Part shown: positions 60,959-64,000 of the stretch, one piece after another
Position numbering within the stretch: the stretch's first letter is position 1
Layout: every line of letters starts with the position of its first letter
Assembly: GCF_900129405.1 (NCBI RefSeq)
Contig: NZ_FQVQ01000005.1
Span: forward strand, 62,001 to 126,000
Length of the DNA stretch: 64,000 bases
From: Flavobacterium fontis
GTDB lineage: Bacteria > Bacteroidota > Bacteroidia > Flavobacteriales > Flavobacteriaceae
Reading direction: 5' to 3'
Notes under the pieces: model-generated
What the model was told of the DNA's origin: nothing
What the model saw: the letters and a program-made list of their open reading frames with translations, nothing else
Database searches by the model: none
Program-made: the position numbers and the translations under genes

Positions 60959-60966
60959 CAAATATA
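60959..60966 (-). promoter_or_regulatory. -7 promoter element of the glycosyltransferase-CoaE gene
   Basis: The minus strand reads TATATTTG, an exact match, 14 bases upstream of the ATG at 60944. No TTG at the usual distance. Confidence 0.5.
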
Positions 60967-60978
60967 CTCGATACCAAA

Positions 60979-61010
60979 AGAAAATGTCCCGAAGTATCGG
61001 GACATTTTTA
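60979..61010 (-). terminator. Rho-independent terminator after the T9SS substrate gene
   Basis: AAATGTCCCGA (60982-60992) pairs with TCGGGACATTT (60997-61007), loop AGTA; on the minus strand it is followed by a T-rich stretch. Confidence 0.85.
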
Positions 61011-61030
61011 AGGATAAAAGTAGGATAAAA

Positions 61031-64000
61031 TTATTGTTTTATTACTTTAAGTGTTTTTACCTGTTGATTTACAGTGGCACGAACCAAGTAGGTTCCGGCA
61101 GGTAATGACGAAAGATCAATTTGCGAAGCCGTGGCTTGAATGGTTTGTGACCAAACAGATTGACCTAACATTGTAACTACTTCAATACGATCAATAGGCT
61201 CAGAAGCGGTTACTTGCAAGATATCTTTCACAGGATTTGGATAAGCGGTAAACTGTACATCGTTGAACCCAACCGTGTTTAAAGAAGCATCATAAACCGA
61301 AAGTCCAAAGTTACCTTGTCCACCGTTATACCCGAATGCACGAACCAATACGGTAACCCCAGGGGTAAGTCCGGTGAGTACTAATCTAGAATGACCTACA
61401 GCTACTTCTGGAGCGCCATCATCATCACAACCTACAGCCGTTAACACGGCACAGTCGCCAATGTACGCTTGAAGTACAGTATCAATTCCGGCACCTCCTG
61501 AAGAAGTACCTGCAGTTTCAATAGTAGCATTTCCTGAGGCAGGAACCACAAAACTATACCAAACATCTTTTCCTGACGTGGCAAATCCAAAAGCACCACA
61601 TGACGGAGCAGGTGTTTCGGTACTTAAGGTTGCCCCCAAGTTACTTGTATCGATATCTTGATCGGCATATACCCCACCAACAGTTAACGCAGTAGGTGTG
61701 GCACAAGAATCATTGTTGGGAACCGGTGGCGGCGTTCCACAAGTAATTGCACGAGTACGCCCATCTTGATTATCGGTACATTGGTCATCAGCGTGGGTAA
61801 TAAAACGAATAACTCCTGTTACGGTAGCCGTCCAGGTTACTGGAGTTATACCCGAAGTATAGGCCAGCGTAGCGTCAGCATTAGCGATGGTGATAAAATC
61901 TGATGCTATTGAACTTGTAAACGTATACTGTTCTCCAGCTGTCACATTTACATTAGAATATTCTCCTGCCCAACCAACTGTGGTGATGGCTTGTGCCGTT
62001 CCAGTACAAGTGGGTGTAAAGGTTTGGGTAGGATAAAGACCGTTAGGTGTATCCAGACATACCGTAGTTGCACAGATATCATTTACGGTAATTGCCAAAC
62101 GAGTAATACTTTCACATCCCAATTCATTTTGAGAAGCGAAATAGGTTGCACCATCCACCAAAGGAGTTGACGTTGGAAGAACATTTCCGCCTGTTGCACT
62201 GTCATACCATACAATTTGCGTACCTACAACTGATAAATCGTCGATAGTTCCAGTAGTACAATAATCTTGTGTAGGATTTCCTGAGGGTGCAGCTGAGGGT
62301 GCTGAAACGACCAATACCAATTCAACAATTGAAGCACAACCTAAACTATTTTGTCCTACTACAAAGATTGTCTCGCCGTTGGAGGCTACATAAGCGGTAG
62401 GATTAGGAATTTCATTCACGAGATTTTCAGCATCGAATAAATCCAAATAAAAGCTATAGGTTAGACCCGTTTCATTGGAAATTAAAGAAATTGCACTGGT
62501 CAAATCTACTACTTCAGTTTGATTATTATTCAAATCACACAAAGTTAGCGACGCATCTGATAATACAGGAAGCGGAACAATATCCACTGTAACCTGTAAA
62601 CGTTGAAAACTCTCACAATCAAGAGTCTGCGATGCGTAATACGATACTCCATCCACCAAAACTGTAGAAGCACTTAGTGGGGTACCTCCAGTTGGTGTTG
62701 CATACCACTGAACAGCGGTTCCATTGGCAAATAAATTGGCAACAGTAAATCCGTTTCCACAAAAACTTGCAATAGCATCTCCCGTTGGAGCTGGCGTTGT
62801 TGAAGCACAATCGTAGGCCGCAATAAGGAATTCACCAAAAGAATCGTTTAGGTACTCCCAAGCATTAACGTACAAAACTTGCCCCGGATTTAATCCGTTT
62901 AAACTGATTAATGAAAAGTTTCCATTGGTACTGCTATCATCATCGCAAGCGAGTAGTGTTAGCGCCCCACAAGTTCCTGAATAAACTGCCATTCCAGTAT
63001 CGGTAACGGCACTACCCGACAAAGCATTTGTTTCCAAAGTCACACTTCCTGAAGCAGGAACCGTCACGGTAAACCAAACATCGCCTCCAGCAAATGCAGC
63101 ACACCCCGGTGCAGGCGGATTAGAGTTAGTTGCAGAAACGTTTGTAGTTGTAATTGGAATGTTGTTAACATTTGTTCCGACAGTTAATGCAGTTGCATTA
63201 GCACAATCGTCATTGGCAGGAGGTGGAATCAACGTTCGGAATGAAAACGGACCTGTCCAAAGACTTGACTCATTGGGGTTACAAATCGCACTAATATAAA
63301 CATCATACAAAGTGTTAGGACTTAAACCAACCAATACATAGGGATTAACAGTTACTACTGTTCCAGATCCAGCTGTTGGTGCTGTTCCTCCATTAGGAGT
63401 GACATAAATTGCCCATTGTGTCTCCGTACAACCGGCGGTCCAACCAATAGTAACAGTTGTCGTTGTCACATTGGTTGTAATAATATTGGAGGGTTGAGGA
63501 CAAGCTACCGCAGTAGTTATGGTAACATCGTAATCTTCTGTTTCTCCATAACCATACGAAGCACAGGGATCAATTGTATTTCCTGGCGTATTCCATACAT
63601 CACGAATACGCATACGATGCGTTCCTAGCGGAGGATTACAAGCTAACGTTATGGTAAACGTCGCTGTACCATTGGCTCCAATAGCCGCCGTTGTAAAACC
63701 AACACGCTCATTGGTTTCAAACACTCCATTATCGTTATAATCAATCCAAGCGGCCATGTTTTGGTTACCAAATGTTCCCACGGTTACTGAAACTGTATAC
63801 GTTCCTCCGGCTTGTAAATCAGCGGTAAAGTTAGGCTGCCCTGTAAAATAGGTATAAGCGGGATTCACAGGATTGGTACCTGAGTTATTTGCCAAAGTAG
63901 TACCATTGATTACAATATTTGAAATCAAATCGCCATCGGTTTTTCCAACGGTATAAATGGGCACACAATAACAAGCATTTGGTGCGGTCATTCCCACTAA
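61031..64000 (-). CDS. T9SS substrate with type A sorting domain, N-terminus outside the window
   Basis: The frame is open to base 64000, so the N-terminus with its signal peptide lies beyond. About 989 residues are visible: a GEVED domain (YCVPIYTVGKTDGDLISNI...DYDVTI, about 8-155), a fibronectin type III domain (about 165-255), two PPC-like beta domains (NDDCANATALTVG...FLIAAYD and NDSCATPTALTVG...FGLSVYD), and two Ig-like modules of pattern WY...VDG.SYYASQ...ES..RL between them, shared with the giant adhesin. The last 75 residues are a type A sorting domain (YPNPVKDILQV, DLSSLPAGTYLV, TLKVIKQ). The protein should be secreted by T9SS and anchored to the surface or released. Confidence 0.92.
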   Translation of the reverse strand, partial: LVGMTAPNACYCVPIYTVGKTDGDLISNIVINGTTLANNSGTNPVNPAYTYFTGQPNFTADLQAGGTYTVSVTVGTFGNQNMAAWIDYNDNGVFETNERVGFTTAAIGANGTATFTITLACNPPLGTHRMRIRDVWNTPGNTIDPCASYGYGETEDYDVTITTAVACPQPSNIITTNVTTTTVTIGWTAGCTETQWAIYVTPNGGTAPTAGSGTVVTVNPYVLVGLSPNTLYDVYISAICNPNESSLWTGPFSFRTLIPPPANDDCANATALTVGTNVNNIPITTTNVSATNSNPPAPGCAAFAGGDVWFTVTVPASGSVTLETNALSGSAVTDTGMAVYSGTCGALTLLACDDDSSTNGNFSLISLNGLNPGQVLYVNAWEYLNDSFGEFLIAAYDCASTTPAPTGDAIASFCGNGFTVANLFANGTAVQWYATPTGGTPLSASTVLVDGVSYYASQTLDCESFQRLQVTVDIVPLPVLSDASLTLCDLNNNQTEVVDLTSAISLISNETGLTYSFYLDLFDAENLVNEIPNPTAYVASNGETIFVVGQNSLGCASIVELVLVVSAPSAAPSGNPTQDYCTTGTIDDLSVVGTQIVWYDSATGGNVLPTSTPLVDGATYFASQNELGCESITRLAITVNDICATTVCLDTPNGLYPTQTFTPTCTGTAQAITTVGWAGEYSNVNVTAGEQYTFTSSIASDFITIANADATLAYTSGITPVTWTATVTGVIRFITHADDQCTDNQDGRTRAITCGTPPPVPNNDSCATPTALTVGGVYADQDIDTSNLGATLSTETPAPSCGAFGFATSGKDVWYSFVVPASGNATIETAGTSSGGAGIDTVLQAYIGDCAVLTAVGCDDDGAPEVAVGHSRLVLTGLTPGVTVLVRAFGYNGGQGNFGLSVYDASLNTVGFNDVQFTAYPNPVKDILQVTASEPIDRIEVVTMLGQSVWSQTIQATASQIDLSSLPAGTYLVRATVNQQVKTLKVIKQ

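Noticed and set aside
1..64000. tRNA, rRNA, tmRNA, insertion sequences or prophage
   Set aside because: I looked for TpsiC-arm sequence, long structured RNA, transposase motifs and phage genes on both strands and saw none.

Overview
The window reads as chromosome of a Flavobacteriaceae bacterium, most likely Flavobacterium or a close relative. The evidence is type IX secretion (T9SS) substrates with both type A and type B C-terminal sorting domains, a PorP/SprF gene next to a PorE-like OmpA gene, a fused alpha/beta 2-oxoacid dehydrogenase E1, a YtxJ bacillithiol-system protein, an RprX/RprY-like two-component pair, and promoters of the Bacteroidetes form TAnnTTTG rather than sigma-70 form. 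The genus is inference. No rRNA, tRNA, CRISPR array, insertion sequence or prophage was seen. I find 45 protein genes, two cut by the window edges, and no gene-free stretch longer than 300 bases.

Layout. 1-9.3 kb: end of an unknown gene, a CLC-F type fluoride antiporter, a YegP-like protein, an unknown small protein, a LOG-family nucleosidase, a large outer-membrane protein with a degenerate M1-peptidase domain, and the E1 fusion. 9.4-20.6 kb (minus): a three-gene surface operon of a 2771-residue repeat adhesin with a type B sorting domain, PorP/SprF and a PorE-like TPR/PD40/OmpA protein. 20.6-24.5 kb (minus): a LysM plus periplasmic-binding-fold protein and glyA. 24.5-29.3 kb (plus): fumarylacetoacetase, a lipoprotein, a small membrane protein, and aguB-aguA, which together turn agmatine into putrescine. 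29.4-30.7 kb (minus): archaemetzincin lipoprotein translationally coupled to ytxJ. 30.9-40.3 kb: clpB, RDD and DUF4199 membrane proteins, an M1 aminopeptidase (minus), and a GNAT/ABC-ATPase/membrane-protein set. 40.3-48.1 kb: S8 protease lipoprotein, beta-barrel protein, smpB with an XRE regulator, a large TPR/DUF3857/transglutaminase protein and pcm. 48.2-56.7 kb (plus): Gfo/Idh/MocA oxidoreductase, 3-hydroxyacyl-CoA dehydrogenase, DUF1015, YggS, a DnaQ/GIY-YIG nuclease, miaA, a lipoprotein/outer-membrane pair and an acyl-ACP thioesterase. 56.8-64 kb (minus): response regulator, histidine kinase, a glycosyltransferase fused to dephospho-CoA kinase, and a truncated T9SS type A substrate.

Most of this is ordinary flavobacterial housekeeping and envelope biology. 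The items most worth a second look are the glycosyltransferase-CoaE fusion (59232-60944), the swapped metal-ligand residues in the E1 protein (6941-9343), the homogenised two-tier repeats of the adhesin (13393-19011), a heptanucleotide tandem repeat running into a start codon (50184-50246), three probably leaderless genes, and two copies of a hairpin-centred intergenic element (29405-29463 and 56688-56834).
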